A DNA stretch of 64,000 bases from Diphasiastrum complanatum (Eukaryota; Streptophyta; Lycopodiopsida; Lycopodiales; Lycopodiaceae), in contig CM055092.1 of NCBI GenBank assembly GCA_029204225.1, forward strand, positions 87,100,537 to 87,164,536. The letters are read 5' to 3'. Position numbers and translations under genes: made by a program. The notes beneath the pieces are model-generated. The model saw nothing but the letters and a program-made list of their open reading frames with translations. It made no database searches and was not told the DNA's origin. Below are positions 1-10,208 of the stretch, one piece after another (the stretch's first letter is position 1; each line of letters opens with the position of its first letter).

Positions 1-369
1 ATCAAAAATTTGAAGGGTGCTCTAAGGATTGCTCCTCCCCTCACCCATGCATGCACTTTTTTTAACTAAAAAACTTAGGGAGGAGGATGCATGTATGGGG
101 AAAAGGATGCATGGCCCTCCCCGTGCATGCATCTAAGGGGCCCACTCCAGATTCAAATTATCCTTTACCAACACACAGTGTTTTGAAGTGCATGTACATA
201 CTTTCATGGTGAAAGGTGTTAAACAAATGAGACTTTCATTATCAAAAATTTGAAAGGTGCTCTAAGGATTTTTAAAATTATCACACTTTCCACGGAAAAG
301 GTTGAAATAAAAATGCATTTCTATGAAGATCGGCCTCCATTGCCCGTCAACGACGGGCACTCTTTACTA

Positions 370-370
<1 letters not shown>
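1..370. repeat. Non-coding flank with a 30-bp direct repeat
   Basis: Bases 1-30 recur at 241-270 with one mismatch (start ATCAAAAATTTGAA, end CTCTAAGGATT), a period of 240 bp. Between the copies are several GCATGC/ATGCAT words and a short GGAGGATGCATG / GGATGCATGG repeat. No coding signal is seen. It lies downstream of the 3' end of the minus-strand GrpE-like gene. It may be a partial tandem duplication or the edge of a repeat cut by the window start. Confidence 0.5.
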
Positions 371-434
<64 letters not shown>

Positions 435-467
435 CGCGCGCGCACGCACACACACACACACACACAA
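371..467. repeat. Compound microsatellite (TA)n(GA)n(GC)n(CA)n
   Basis: Four dinucleotide tracts abut: TA, then GA, then a short GC/GCAC bridge, then CA. Open reading frames across it (runs of Tyr-Ile, Arg-Glu, Thr-His) are artefacts of the repeat. Confidence 0.95.
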
Positions 468-1493
468 AGAACATCCTCGCAAATGTTTGAAAGTAAAGCA
501 TCCTATTTAGTTGGTAGGATATCAGAAAATGGGAGATTGTCTAGCTCCACCAACATGGAAACATTTTTGAATAAGGGGCCGAGACAAAAGCCACGTCATC
601 ACAGTCTCTTGAACTGAAATTGGAAACACTCTACCAAGGCTTCATTTGGTCTCCAATCCATAGCTACCCTAAATCTATCACACAAGGCTCAGCTTTTCCA
701 AAAATGGGCATGGTAAATTTTATTAACTCTCTCCATAAAGATAGGTCCTCAAGGCCCACGTGAATAATAGGTGCTCCCTTTCATGGATAAATATCAAGTT
801 ATTTGAGATTGATTGATTAAAAGATCTTCACAACATTAATACCACCTATACAATATCAATGCCTAGAAACCAGCACTAACTATGAAAAAACACAAAGTAC
901 AAAATACAGATTGGTAAAACACTAGAAGGCATACGGAGGACCTTAGCAAATGCAAACCCCATGATTAGATGTTAATGATATCGCTTATATGGGCTTAAGT
1001 AACATGTGTTATATCTTCCACCACCTGAACAATGGTCCATGCTAAAAGACTGGCATCATTGGCAAAGCTTAGTCTGGTGAGAGAGCTTTGAGCCACAACC
1101 ACAACCTGAAGACTGTTACAACTGTTCCTGTTTGAATATTCAGAATTATTGCAACTTTAATGACATTTTTCACAACACTAGGTTTCAGTGGTGGTTCCAG
1201 TTTATTTTCTTGGAAGTTATATCCAGAAGAGCAATTATTGTCAAAATTACATTAACTAGAACCTATGCCAGCAGCCAGACACTAGGAAAAACAGAAGTAA
1301 AACAATAAACACAAATAGAGAACATTTTGCATTCTAAAACCTACAAATTATGAAACACATTTGTGCCTCTTTTCTAACTTACAAAGATTAACGTTCCAGA
1401 ATGCTTTCTTATCTCCAAAAAAGGCTACCTAGTCTGCATCACGAAGACAGAAGGTTCACCTAAATCTACATCTTGGATAACCACCAGCTCTGG
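468..1493 (-). other. Downstream region and probable 3' UTR of the GrpE-like gene
   Basis: No gene is visible. On the minus strand this follows the stop codon at 1494-1496, so its right part should be the 3' UTR. A minus-strand AATAAA (plus TTTATT at 1201-1206) lies about 290 bases after the stop and is a candidate polyadenylation signal. This is inference, since plant poly(A) signals are loose. Confidence 0.4.
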
Positions 1494-1565
1494 CTACTTG
1501 GTGTCGTCCTTAACAACAGCAACCTCTGCAGGTCTGATAACTCTATCATGAAGCATATATCCTGG
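1494..1565 (-). CDS. MGE1: GrpE-like gene, exon 5 (C-terminus and stop)
   Basis: The minus-strand acceptor (TTGTGGTCATTGCAG) precedes CCAGGATATATG, which encodes PGYMLHDRVIRPAEVAVVKD, then DTK and TAG at 1496-1494. This is the conserved last beta strand of GrpE (family pattern K-x-G-Y-x-L-x-D-R-V-I-R-P-A-x-V), part of the beta domain that contacts the Hsp70 nucleotide-binding domain. Twenty-three residues plus the stop remain in phase 0 with exon 4, giving the junction LVFK-PGY. The tail after the motif is short (about eight residues) compared with longer acidic tails in some plant homologues. The exon is too short for standard ORF lists. Confidence 0.93.
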   Translation of the reverse strand, partial: PGYMLHDRVIRPAEVAVVKDDTK

Positions 1566-1622
1566 CTGCAATGACCACAAATGCATGTTAAATCAATTGG
1601 ATGTACATCTGCAATTGGGAGT
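1566..1622 (-). other. Remnant of intron 4, 3' side
   Basis: About 57 bp of native intron lies between the exon 5 acceptor and the left LTR of element A. The element inserted almost next to the splice acceptor, yet the polypyrimidine-AG is preserved. Confidence 0.7.
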
Positions 1623-2020
1623 TGTTATGGACATGCATTATAGTCCATACTTCTCTACTTTTGAGAATATTAATGGACACGCACTTTTATACTACGCATG
1701 CCGGGCCTTGGAATACTATTTTACATGGTTTTCTATTTTTGGCCCTAAGTTTGGAATTTCACTTTCCCTCCCAATCAATATGAAGGGAGATAGTGTTTGT
1801 CTACTATAAATAGCCAGTCAGTTGCTAGTTTTGATCATTTTGAGTCTTGGGCTTCTTGTAGGGGAGTAGTACTATTTTGGAGATCTTAGTTGGAGATCTG
1901 CTTGAGCTATCAACGGCCATTGATATTCATACGGTTTCTTAGTTGGAGAATGCTATGTGAATGCCTTTTGCTGTCTTTTATGCATCATTGATACCAATAC
2001 TTGTGAATCTGTTCATAACA
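1623..2020 (+). repeat. Left LTR of element A
   Basis: 398 bp, TG to CA, closely similar to 10209-10600. It contains a promoter-like CTATAAATAGCC, matched by CTATAAATAGCC in the right copy. Confidence 0.88.
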
Positions 2021-2032
2021 TGGTATCATAGC
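2021..2032 (+). other. Primer-binding site of element A
   Basis: TGGTATCATAGC directly follows the CA of the left LTR. It resembles the complement of the 3' end of initiator tRNA-Met (TGGTATCAGAGC). Confidence 0.8.
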
Positions 2033-2080
2033 ACTTTTCTATCAACTGAAATTTTTTGCAAGATCTATGTCGAAGGAGAC

Positions 2081-2084
<4 letters not shown>

Positions 2085-2124
<40 letters not shown>
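2085..2124. repeat. (CT)n microsatellite in the leader of element A
   Basis: About 20 CT units, just before the insertion point of element B. Confidence 0.95.
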
Positions 2125-2126
<2 letters not shown>

Positions 2127-2135
2127 CCAGCGACT

Positions 2136-2475
2136 CGTTGAAATATAATGCCTATTTTGCCCCTTTTGGCTTGTATACTTGTAAGTTGTGCATAAGACAT
2201 GGGGGTAAATATTTATACACCCCACTTGTAAAAGACCCATGTGGGGTCTAGAGCTAGAATAAGAAAGACCCCACCTCTATGCTTTTCATGCTATTTGTGG
2301 CCCTAGGATTGGAGGGGTTTCCACGCCCTCCTACTCTTTGACTAATCATTAAGTTGGTGTGAACTTTGAGTACTCTCCCGCTTTTGTCTTCTACTCCATA
2401 GCTGGTTTTTGAAGCTTTCATAGTGTGCTTACTATGTTGTTATGATACTCCACAGCTAGGCCTTGGATTTTGTCA
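2136..2475 (+). repeat. Left LTR of element B
   Basis: It starts CGTTGAAATATAATG, where the right copy has TGTTGAAATATAATG, and ends TTTTGTCA just before the PBS. Two deletions are visible against 7204-7361, near 2183 and 2221. Confidence 0.8.
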
Positions 2476-2718
2476 TGGTATCAAAGCAGGTTGTGTTGTG
2501 AAAGCTTGGACTTGTTTTGATCTTTTTGCCATTCCTGGTGAGGAGCTTACCTTGGAATTGGGCGCACTTTCTATAGGAGCATCTGATCTCTTTGCAGCTA
2601 GGGCTGTAGGAGGGCGCTTCTATAGTGGAAACTTAAGTGCAAGTACTGAGTGGATCTTGGACAAGAGCTAGGACAGCCATACAAGGGGATAGTTTCAAAT
2701 CCAGAAGTTGAGGGTTAA

Positions 2719-3722
2719 GTGGCTACATACCCTAGAAACCCTAGTTTACCTTCACCTTCTGTGTATTGTTTCTTTCCAGCTATGACTAGTCTTGCAGAGA
2801 GCATGCTCAGTGAAGCCAGTCGGCTTGATGGCAATAACTTTAGTATCAAGAAATTCAAGATCGAGAACATTCTGGAAGATAAAGGATGTTGGAAGCTTGT
2901 GACAGGTGAGGAGCCTGCTCCAACATCAGAACCTGACCTCAAGGACTATATCAAGAGAGGGGAAAGGGCCGGCAAACAGGATCATCAACATGTCTGTGAG
3001 GGATAATGTTATTCCTCTAATCAGGTCAACCAAAGGGCCTGTAGATGCACGGCACATTCTTTGTGCATTGTATGAGACATCAAATACAGCTAGAGTTCTT
3101 TATTTGAAGAAGTTGTATACCCTCAGGATGGAGACAGGGGAGACAGTTACTGATTATCTTACTAAGATTCAAGATCTTAGATATCATCTTTCTGTACTTG
3201 GAGAGTTGTTGCTGAAAAAGACTTGGTGCCAATAGTTCTGAATAGCTTGTCATATGCTTATCAGAACTTTGTTACGACGATATTTGTGAGGGACAAAATT
3301 CTTACTTATGAACAGGTATATGGTCTCTTAATACAGGAGGAGATGAGGAGGTTAATCTCTCCAAGAGGGAGGATTTCCAAGAGCATGCCTTTGCTTCTAA
3401 GAAGAAGCAGAATTCAGCCAAGGATAAGAAGAAGCGCAAAGGCAAAAACAAAGGAGCACCACAAACACTTGAGCAAGGAATGGAGAACTTGCAAATGTCA
3501 GAGGCACAATCCTCCTCTACTACCTCTTCCACACCTCAAAGAAAGGAGAGTTACAATTATTGTGGCAAATATAGTCACTTTGCTTTTGAGTGCAGGAAGA
3601 AGCTTGCAGAGCAAAAGAAGGGCACAAAGAAGCAAGGAGGAAATGTTGTAGAGAGTGTTGCAAGAGAGGAGCAGAATGACATAAGGCAAGCTGAGCTACT
3701 TTCTGTTGCATTGGCCTCATAA
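2719..3722 (+). pseudogene. Copia gag of element B (broken)
   Basis: Fragments in several frames give a copia gag of the UBN2/DUF4219 class. It begins near the ATG at 2782 (MTSLAESMLSEASRLDG), continues with NFSIKKFKIENILEDKG and a middle part VRDNVIPLIRSTKG, YLKKLYTLRM and VLNSLSYAYQNFV. The zinc knuckle (YNYCGKYSHFAFEC, about 3550-3592) has lost its first Cys and its Gly. At least two frameshifts lie near 2980 and 3230. The product would normally form the particle that packages the element RNA. Confidence 0.8.
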
Positions 3723-3734
3723 GCTACATCAGGT

Positions 3735-4940
3735 GGTTCGTACATTGACTCGGGAGCCTCAAAGCACATGACCCCTCATAGGGATTGCTTTGATACCTTT
3801 GTGGGGACTGGTGATGGACAAGAGGTGTGTCTAGGTGACAACTCAACACACAAGGTCAAGGGAAAGGGCACAGTTCCTATAAAACTTCCATCAGGAGAAG
3901 TCAAAGTCATTAAGAATGTCTTATATGTACCAGGACTTGCTAAAAATCTTCTTTCAGTAGGAGCTAAAACTCAACAAAATATGAAAGTAGAATTTGATGC
4001 TACTTCTTGTCTTGTATTGGATTTGAATGATAATATGAAGGTTGTGGCCAAAGGATTACAAGAAAATAATCTATATAGGTTGTACACTTCGATCCCTAGT
4101 CAACATGCTTGTACAGCAAAAGGAGGTGATGTGGATAGGTTGTGGCATGAGAGGTATGGACATCTTGGCTACCAAAGTATGCAGGTGTTGAACCAGCATC
4201 ATATGGTAGAGGGGCTTCCAGTCATTAAGCCAAGCTCTTCAGTATGCGAGGCTTGTGCTATAAAAAAGTAGAAAAGACAAAAGTTTCCCAAGGAAACACC
4301 ACCAGGGTAGCAGGTATACTTGATTTGGTGCATTCAGATTTGTGGGGGCCAACCCAAACCAGATCTGCAAGGGGGGGCATATTAGTTTATAAACTTTATT
4401 GATGACTTCTCACGCAAGATTTGGATTTATTTCTTGACGCAAAAATCTGAAGCATTAAGTACTTTTTGCATTAAAAAGCAATCAGAAAAGAAGATAAAGA
4501 TCCTCAGGTCAGATGGTGGTGGAGAGTATATTAAGACGGAATTTGTGGAATTCTGCAAGGCGAATCAAATCAAAAGGCAGCTTACAACTCCCCATACCCC
4601 TCAGTAAAACGGTGTATCCAAGAGAAAGAACCGAACTATTATGGAGTGTGCAAGGTGCATGCTCAGGGCAAAGGGGTTGCCCAACTCTTTTGGGGGCAAG
4701 GCAATGCCCACAGCGGTGTTTTTGTTCAATAGAAGTCCAACTAAAGCTAGGTGACAGGAAGAAGCTAGATGCAAAATCAGCAAAACGTGTTTTCTTGGGA
4801 TACAGTGAGGAAAGCAAAGCTTACCGACTTTACGATCTTACTAGCAGGAAGAGGATCATAAGTCGAGATGTGATCTTTGAAGAAAATCAAACGCCTCCTA
4901 TGAAAGAACATGAGAAGGAGCCTGGAGGGTACAAGTGAGT
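3735..4940 (+). pseudogene. Copia protease and integrase of element B (broken)
   Basis: The aspartic protease active site reads YIDSGASKHMTP (about 3741-3776), followed by NVLYVPGLAKNLLSVG. A GAG-pre-integrase zinc segment follows (LWHERYGHLGYQ to VCEACAIKK, 4138-4270). The integrase core starts LDLVHSDLWGPTQT near 4320 but is interrupted by a stop at 4269, a frameshift around 4380 and further breaks. The integrase C-terminal part (VFLGYSEESKAYRLYDL) is readable at 4789-4840. Confidence 0.8.
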
Positions 4941-5249
4941 TTGTGCCAATACTTAATGATCCACATCCACATAGTAAGGAGTCTCAAGATGATCATATGA
5001 GTAACCAAGAGGAAGAATCCGAGGAGACTAGGAAGCGGGAGGAAAGGGGCAAAGTTGTTGAGTCCTATTCACTGTCTTCATCACCAACTGCAAGGAAGAA
5101 GTTTCCCAAGTGGTATTGGCAAATTGTGCAAGATGGTTTGATATTGAATGAGGTAGAAAGCAACAATCCAAGGGCAAGAAGGTCTCAAAGGCAAGCCCAA
5201 CAGCACTATTTTGGATTCACAAGATCTCCATACATTCATTGAGGTAACA

Positions 5250-6720
5250 GATGAGAAGGTATGGCAACAAGCCATGCAAGAGGAGTATGACTCCATCCTC
5301 AAGAATGATACATAGGACTTGGTGAAGTTACCAAAAGGAAAGCGTCCTATTGGGTGTAAATGGGTCTATAGGACCAAATACAAATCGGATGGGAGCATCG
5401 AAAAGCATAAGCCAAGGATGGTGGCCAAAGGCTATGCACAGCAGGAGGGCTTGGACTATGATAAGACGTTTGCACCTGTGGCTAAGACAACGTCTACCAT
5501 GTTGGTTTTAGCATTGGCTGATTGAGAGGTCCATCAAATGGACGTAAAGAGTGCTTTTCTCAATGGACAGCTGGCTGAAGAAGTCCACATGGACCAGTCA
5601 CAAGGTTTTGAGGCTAAGGGCAAGGAAACTATGGCATGCAAGCTTAAGAAGGCCTTGTACAGTTTGAAACAGACACCCAGGGCCTAGTATCGTCGCATTG
5701 ATGACTATTTTGCCAAGGAGCAAATTATAAAGAGCCATTCGGATTGCAACTTGTATGTGAAGGAGGAAGATGGGAACATCGTCTTGATAGTTCTCTATGT
5801 GGATGACTTGGTCATCACGGATAACAATGGGAAGCTAATTGCAAAGGTGAAGGCTCATTTGTCAAATGAGTTTGAAATAAAAGCTTTGGGTTTAATCCAC
5901 TATTGCCTAGGTTTGGAGGTTTGGAAAAAGCTGAATTGTGTTCATTTCTCAGGCAAAGTATGCATGTGAAGTCTTGAACAGGTTCAACATGCAGGATTGT
6001 AAACCCGTATCTACTCCCATTGATACTAGCAGCAAGCCATATAGGGATGATGACACTCCTTTCGTGGATGAGACTCTTTATAGGCAGCTGGTGGGTAGCT
6101 TGATTTATCTTACCACTTCAACACCATATATTTCCTATGCGGTTGGTGTGGCTAGACAGTTTATGAGTTCCCCAACTGAGGCCCATTGGAAAGCAGCTAA
6201 GAGGGTATTGAGTTATGTCAAGGGAACTACCTGTTATGGAATAAAGTACACAGATGACGGCAGGCTTCAACTTGGAGGCTTTACTGATTCAGATTGGGCT
6301 AGTGATAGGGATGATCGGAAGTCAACCACATGTTACACATTCAACCTTGGTTCTTGAGCCAGTTCTTGGTGCAGCAAGAAACAGCCCACCACCACCTTAT
6401 CATCCACAGAGGCTAAGTACCGGGCAGCGGCGAAGACTACCTACGAGACTATATGGCTTAGGAGACTTCTTGGGGAAGTGCAGATCCCACATAATGGTCC
6501 TACTATTCTTTATTGTGATAGCCAGAGTTGAATCCAGCTAGCAAGAATCATGTGTACCATGCTCATACAAAGCACATTGAGGTGGACCAACACTTCTTAT
6601 GAGAGAAGATACAAAGTGGAGAAATTCAGCTCAAATATTGTGATACTCGACAAAGCAGCAAATATCTTTACTAAAGCACTTAGTAGAGAAAAGTTTGAAA
6701 AGTTTCATAGCATGTTGTAG
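5250..6720 (+). pseudogene. Copia reverse transcriptase and RNase H of element B (broken)
   Basis: RT fingers read IGCKWVYRTKYKSDGS and LVAKGYAQQEG-like (5349-5455). The VHQMDVKSAFLNGQ segment (about 5529-5570) carries the first catalytic Asp, and LYVDDLVIT (about 5793-5820) is the catalytic YVDD loop. RNase H reads LVGSLIYLTTSTPYISYAV to FTDSDWASDRDDRKSTT (6090-6330). The tail ANIFTKALSREKFEKF ends near 6720. Stops occur at 5523, 5686 and 6355 and frameshifts near 5940 and 6540, so no intact enzyme is made. Confidence 0.85.
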
Positions 6721-7203
6721 GAAAGCAAGAGGCAAGTCACCAAGATCTAGTTATCAATCAATCTCCACAGAAAACAAGAGAGAAGAGGCTGGGCGCCCAA
6801 CTCTAAGAGAGAGAGAGAGAGAAAACAGCAACAAGAGCAATGGAGAGCAATGCTTAGCCAAACTGTTAAAATGGAATACACAATGAGCATCTAAGTACTC
6901 TACCTGGATGTGGCCAAATGCCACCAAACCCTAAGGTTAACCACTTACTAAATGTAGGGCACCCCCAAAAGTCAAAATAGGGCCCCTAAACAAAATTAGA
7001 CCCCTAAGGACCCACGAGTCAGTACATGACCAAAATTGGGTCCAACTGAACTTAAGACAAACTTAAGATGGCCTAAATAACTAAATACCCATGGTTATCT
7101 CGACCTTTTGGGTCAAAGTAACCTATGGATTCACTTTAGCATAGTCAATTATTTCTAACACATGCTAGGTGTTGGTATGAACAAAATAGCCATTAAGGGG
7201 GGG
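6721..7203 (+). other. 3' untranslated part of element B up to the purine tract
   Basis: No coding signal. The stretch ends in a G-rich purine tract directly before the right LTR. It has a short GA microsatellite at about 6809-6822. Confidence 0.6.
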
Positions 7204-7361
7204 TGTTGAAATATAATGCCTATTTTTTCCCTTTTGGCTTGTATACTTGTAACCTATAAGTTGTGCATAAGACATGGGGGTAAATATTTATGTACATAGT
7301 CCACCCCACTTGTGCTAATTAGACAAGTAATGACAAGTAGGTTAAAGACCCATGTGGGGTC
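7204..7361 (+). repeat. Right LTR of element B (5' part only)
   Basis: It matches the left LTR from TGTTGAAATATAATG to CATGTGGGGTC and then diverges abruptly, so the rest was deleted or replaced. Confidence 0.75.
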
Positions 7362-7389
7362 GCACCTACCTGTCTATAATAATCTGTCA

Positions 7390-7850
7390 AAATGTCTACG
7401 TTCGATGCCTCCTCTTCCCATGGTGACATACAAACTCAATTGATCATCTGATTCATATAAACCACCTCATCACTACCCAGCAGACCATGATGAATAATAC
7501 CCTTCAAACTCTCGAGTCGTCCATTTCCGATCTTTCTCAACAGCTTCTTTCTCCTCCAATTCCTACCCCATTACCTGATCCACCTTCTATTGTCCCTCCT
7601 CCTACACGCATTCCTCATCCTGCCCCTCTTGTTCGTGATTTCTTATGTTGACAAAGGCAAGCAAGTGGATCTTGATTCCACCAATTATGCATTTTTCATC
7701 TCACATGAAGAGCCACACTCTCTGTCTTCCCCAGCACCATCTACTTCGTCAACTATTTCTTCTATTGTTTCTCCCACTTCCTTTATTGTTCAACCTCCAT
7801 CTGTTCCCTGCCCAATTGTCTCTTTTTTGTTGATAATCTAGTGAGGATTA
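7390..7850 (+). pseudogene. Remnant of the element A gag region
   Basis: After a start-like ATG near 7392 the sequence resembles the N-terminal part of a retrotransposon gag: TMMNNTLQTLESSISDLSQQ followed by a Pro/Ser-rich stretch. Stops interrupt it, and no zinc knuckle is found before the GC-rich insertion. The assignment rests on position inside element A and on the coiled-coil-like segment. Confidence 0.45.
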
Positions 7851-8314
7851 AAACAGGTTCTAAAATGCCCATCGGTTCTAAGAATCTCTGTTTTAACTGT
7901 CTAGCCCTGACCATTTGAACCGGAATTGCCAACATCCACAACCACCAGCTGCTTTACAAGTTCATGAGGTTTTTACCCCTGACGATTATTCTCTCGTCAG
8001 ACGGTATGTTTTTTTTATAAGAACTTTAAAATCCTGTTTAATGTTGCATCGTCTTTTTCCTTAGATTTTTTTTTTTTTTAAATTTGCCTAATCCCTGAAG
8101 CAGGGTTTGGTAACCTTAAAAAAAAACGCGGCTGCAGGCGTGCAGGCGCCACCTGGCCACCGGAACGCTCAGCGGGCCAGTCTGTGGCCTGCGCCTGGCT
8201 TGCGCAGGGTCCGCGGGACCCTGCTGGTGGACCTGCGTGCAGTCCACAGGGTCTCGAGAGCTGCGTGGGGGTTGGCTGCAGCCTGCAGAATCCGTGTGAC
8301 CTTTTTTTGGGTGG

Positions 8315-8345
<31 letters not shown>

Positions 8346-8626
8346 ATGCCTATGTGGCTCATCCCTGTGGCAGCCACCTGTTTTCTTTCAATGAAGTGGC
8401 AAGAGTAATTGGCAGCCACATAATCACCTTAAGTCTTAGCTGTCTCTTAATGGTTTGGTGGGTGTTAACTCCTTGCATGAATAAGAAAATGTTTGAAGGC
8501 TATGGGATGGTGGATAGCCATCCTTCCTCTTGTTCTTCTCATTTGTTGTTGATTCTCAAGATTCTCTTATGTTGTGGCAGCCATGGGCAATACCTCAGCT
8601 TGTTGATAATCTAGTGAGGATTAAAA
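7829..8626. repeat. Segment bounded by a 25-bp direct repeat, with a GC-rich core and a 29-base G run
   Basis: The word starting GTTGATAATCTAGTGAGGAT occurs at about 7830-7855 and again at about 8601-8626. Between the copies, 8095-8345 is strongly GC-rich in an AT-rich neighbourhood and ends in an uninterrupted run of 29 G (8317-8345). Poly-Gly and poly-Pro frames through the run are artefacts. Confidence 0.7.
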
Positions 8627-8632
8627 AGTGAG

Positions 8633-9356
8633 TTGATCTTGAGTGAGCCTCTTCCTTCCATCAACTGTATATCCTTCTTGTTTCCTTCTTCTATCATGGA
8701 GCCCACCCAATCTAAAGATGATGAACCCATGACTACCCCTACAGTTCAAAACGTTGAAACCCTTATGTTGGCAATCAATAATCTCCAGCAACAGATTCTT
8801 GATATGCAGGCAAAACATAATAAAGAGCAGCAAGAGTGGAGGGAATTGGCACAAACCACGCAAGCTTTGCACCATCCTCTCTTCACGCCAGATCTTTTTT
8901 CAGGAGAAGAAAGATAGATCCCCCGATGTGGTGATTCCGTGGCTGGATTGTTGGAGATCGCAATTCTCTATGCACGATTCGACAGTCAACAATAAGATCA
9001 GTATGGCTGTCATGTATTTGCGAGGTAAAGCATTTACTTGGTGGCAGTATGGCTGTCATGTATTTGCGAGGTAAAAGCATTTACCGATGTCCCCAAGTCT
9101 TGGGAGGATTTTTGTAAGGCCTTTAAGGTGGGCTTCTTACCCCCATCTTGGATGACTTCGAGTTCTATCGTGAGCATGCGACGAGGCCATTGTTGATGTA
9201 CGTCAACGTGGGCTCCGAAATGGGCAGGTAACTGAGTACTTGGTTTGTTGGAAAGGAAGCTCCGAAGATGAGGACTCTTGGGAAGAAGAGCAAGACCTTA
9301 GACTAAGATTCCCAGATTTCCTTCCTTAGAAGAGGAATCTTTTAAGGGGGAGCGAA
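8633..9356 (+). pseudogene. Gypsy-type gag remnant (element C)
   Basis: An ATG at 8697 opens MEPTQSKDDEPMTTPTVQNV, then a coiled-coil-like stretch (LMLAINNLQQQILDMQAKHN). In another frame comes the Retrotrans_gag block WLDCWRSQFSMHDSTVNNKI, then SMAVMYLRGKAFTWW (8940-9045) and SWEDFCKAFKVGF near 9100. A frameshift near 8912 and a tandem duplication at 9000-9083 break it. Immediately downstream is a purine-rich tract and a probable LTR start. It resembles the degenerate gag at 18076. Confidence 0.7.
9000..9083. repeat. Tandem duplication inside the gypsy gag remnant
   Basis: The phrase AGTATGGCTGTCATGTATTT and the following GCGAGGTAAAGCATTTAC occur twice about 46 bp apart, with one inserted A in the second copy. 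This duplicates the YLRGKAFTWW codons and shifts the frame. Confidence 0.8.
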
Positions 9357-9620
9357 TGTTAGGGACCCAACTCCCTTGGGTCCCAAACCCAACCTGAAAT
9401 CGAACGTTGACTAAGCCGGTTGAGTTGACCAGTGACTCGTAGACCTGGATGGTCGCCACGTGTCATGATCCAGGATCTTTGCTAGGCTTGGAGACTCCTA
9501 CCTTGGAGGTATACAAGGAAAGGAGGTCTCTTAATCCATTCATTCTATCTACCTAGGAGAAGGTGGATGAAGAGCGCTTGTGCGCAGCCAGGAGGAGTGC
9601 TATCCTGAGGTAGGAGATGG
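9357..9620 (+). repeat. Probable LTR start of gypsy element C
   Basis: TGTTAGGGACCC follows a purine tract (TTTTAAGGGGGAGCGAA), the usual join of PPT and 3' LTR. The far end and a partner LTR are not identified. Confidence 0.5.
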
Positions 9621-10208
9621 TTGACGGCTTTGGCAGTGGTATGGGACAATGTCAAGGTCGGAGGTCGGAGGTCGGATCCTGCTTGTCACAGGTCATGGGC
9701 CAGGGCACGGAGGGTGGACACGGATCCTTAAGCCTATCTCTATTCCTGCTACTGTGGTTGTTGTTCCATCTCTGGATATTGTACCTGATTCATCTGACCT
9801 TAGTCTTGTTGTTGTTCTACCTGATGTTGGTGCCTCTACTCCTGATCCTGTTGTTGTCATCTCTCTTGCTAGTCTATCACACATTGATGGTCCCGATGCT
9901 CTTGCAGCTCCAGCTCTTGATTCTTCATTACTTGTTGATGATGATACCTCGGCTGCCCAACGACCTCCATTACTAACATACCGATCTAGTCTTATCATCC
10001 ACTAGAATTGAGATTAATAAATCTCTTTGCTTCATTGTACTGAAAGCGGACATCCGCGGTTGTAGGGGATTCGTCTTTTGGACTGACACCACTAGCACGA
10101 AATGTATAACCCAGAAAAGAAAACGACGTTACAATAGTACGAAAGTAGCTCTAGTAGTTAAAAAAAAAATTTAGCCCACATTCAGGGCAATGTTTTAGAT
10201 GGGGGGAG
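9621..10208 (+). pseudogene. 3' internal region of element A up to its purine tract
   Basis: A Pro/Val/Asp-rich reading frame (about 9722-10005) has the composition of the linker that follows integrase in plant LTR elements, but no diagnostic motif. The region ends TTTAGATGGGGGGAG, the PPT of element A. Confidence 0.4.

Larger units (their letters stand above)
2136..7361 (+). mobile_element. Element B: copia retrotransposon nested in element A
   Basis: The left LTR is 2136-2475. The PBS TGGTATCAAAGCAGG starts at 2476. A degenerate gag-protease-integrase-RT-RNase H polyprotein follows, then a purine tract (TTAAGGGGGG) and a right LTR that matches only over 7204-7361 before similarity is lost. 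The order protease, integrase, RT, RNase H defines Ty1/copia. Stops and frameshifts in every domain make it inactive. The left LTR has two short deletions relative to the right copy. Confidence 0.85.

Noticed and set aside
250-617. Reading frames of repeated Tyr-Ile, Arg-Glu, Thr-His
   Set aside because: They are translations of the compound microsatellite.
8078-8419. Poly-Pro and poly-Gly reading frames
   Set aside because: They arise from the G29 run and the GC-rich block, with no start context or family motif.
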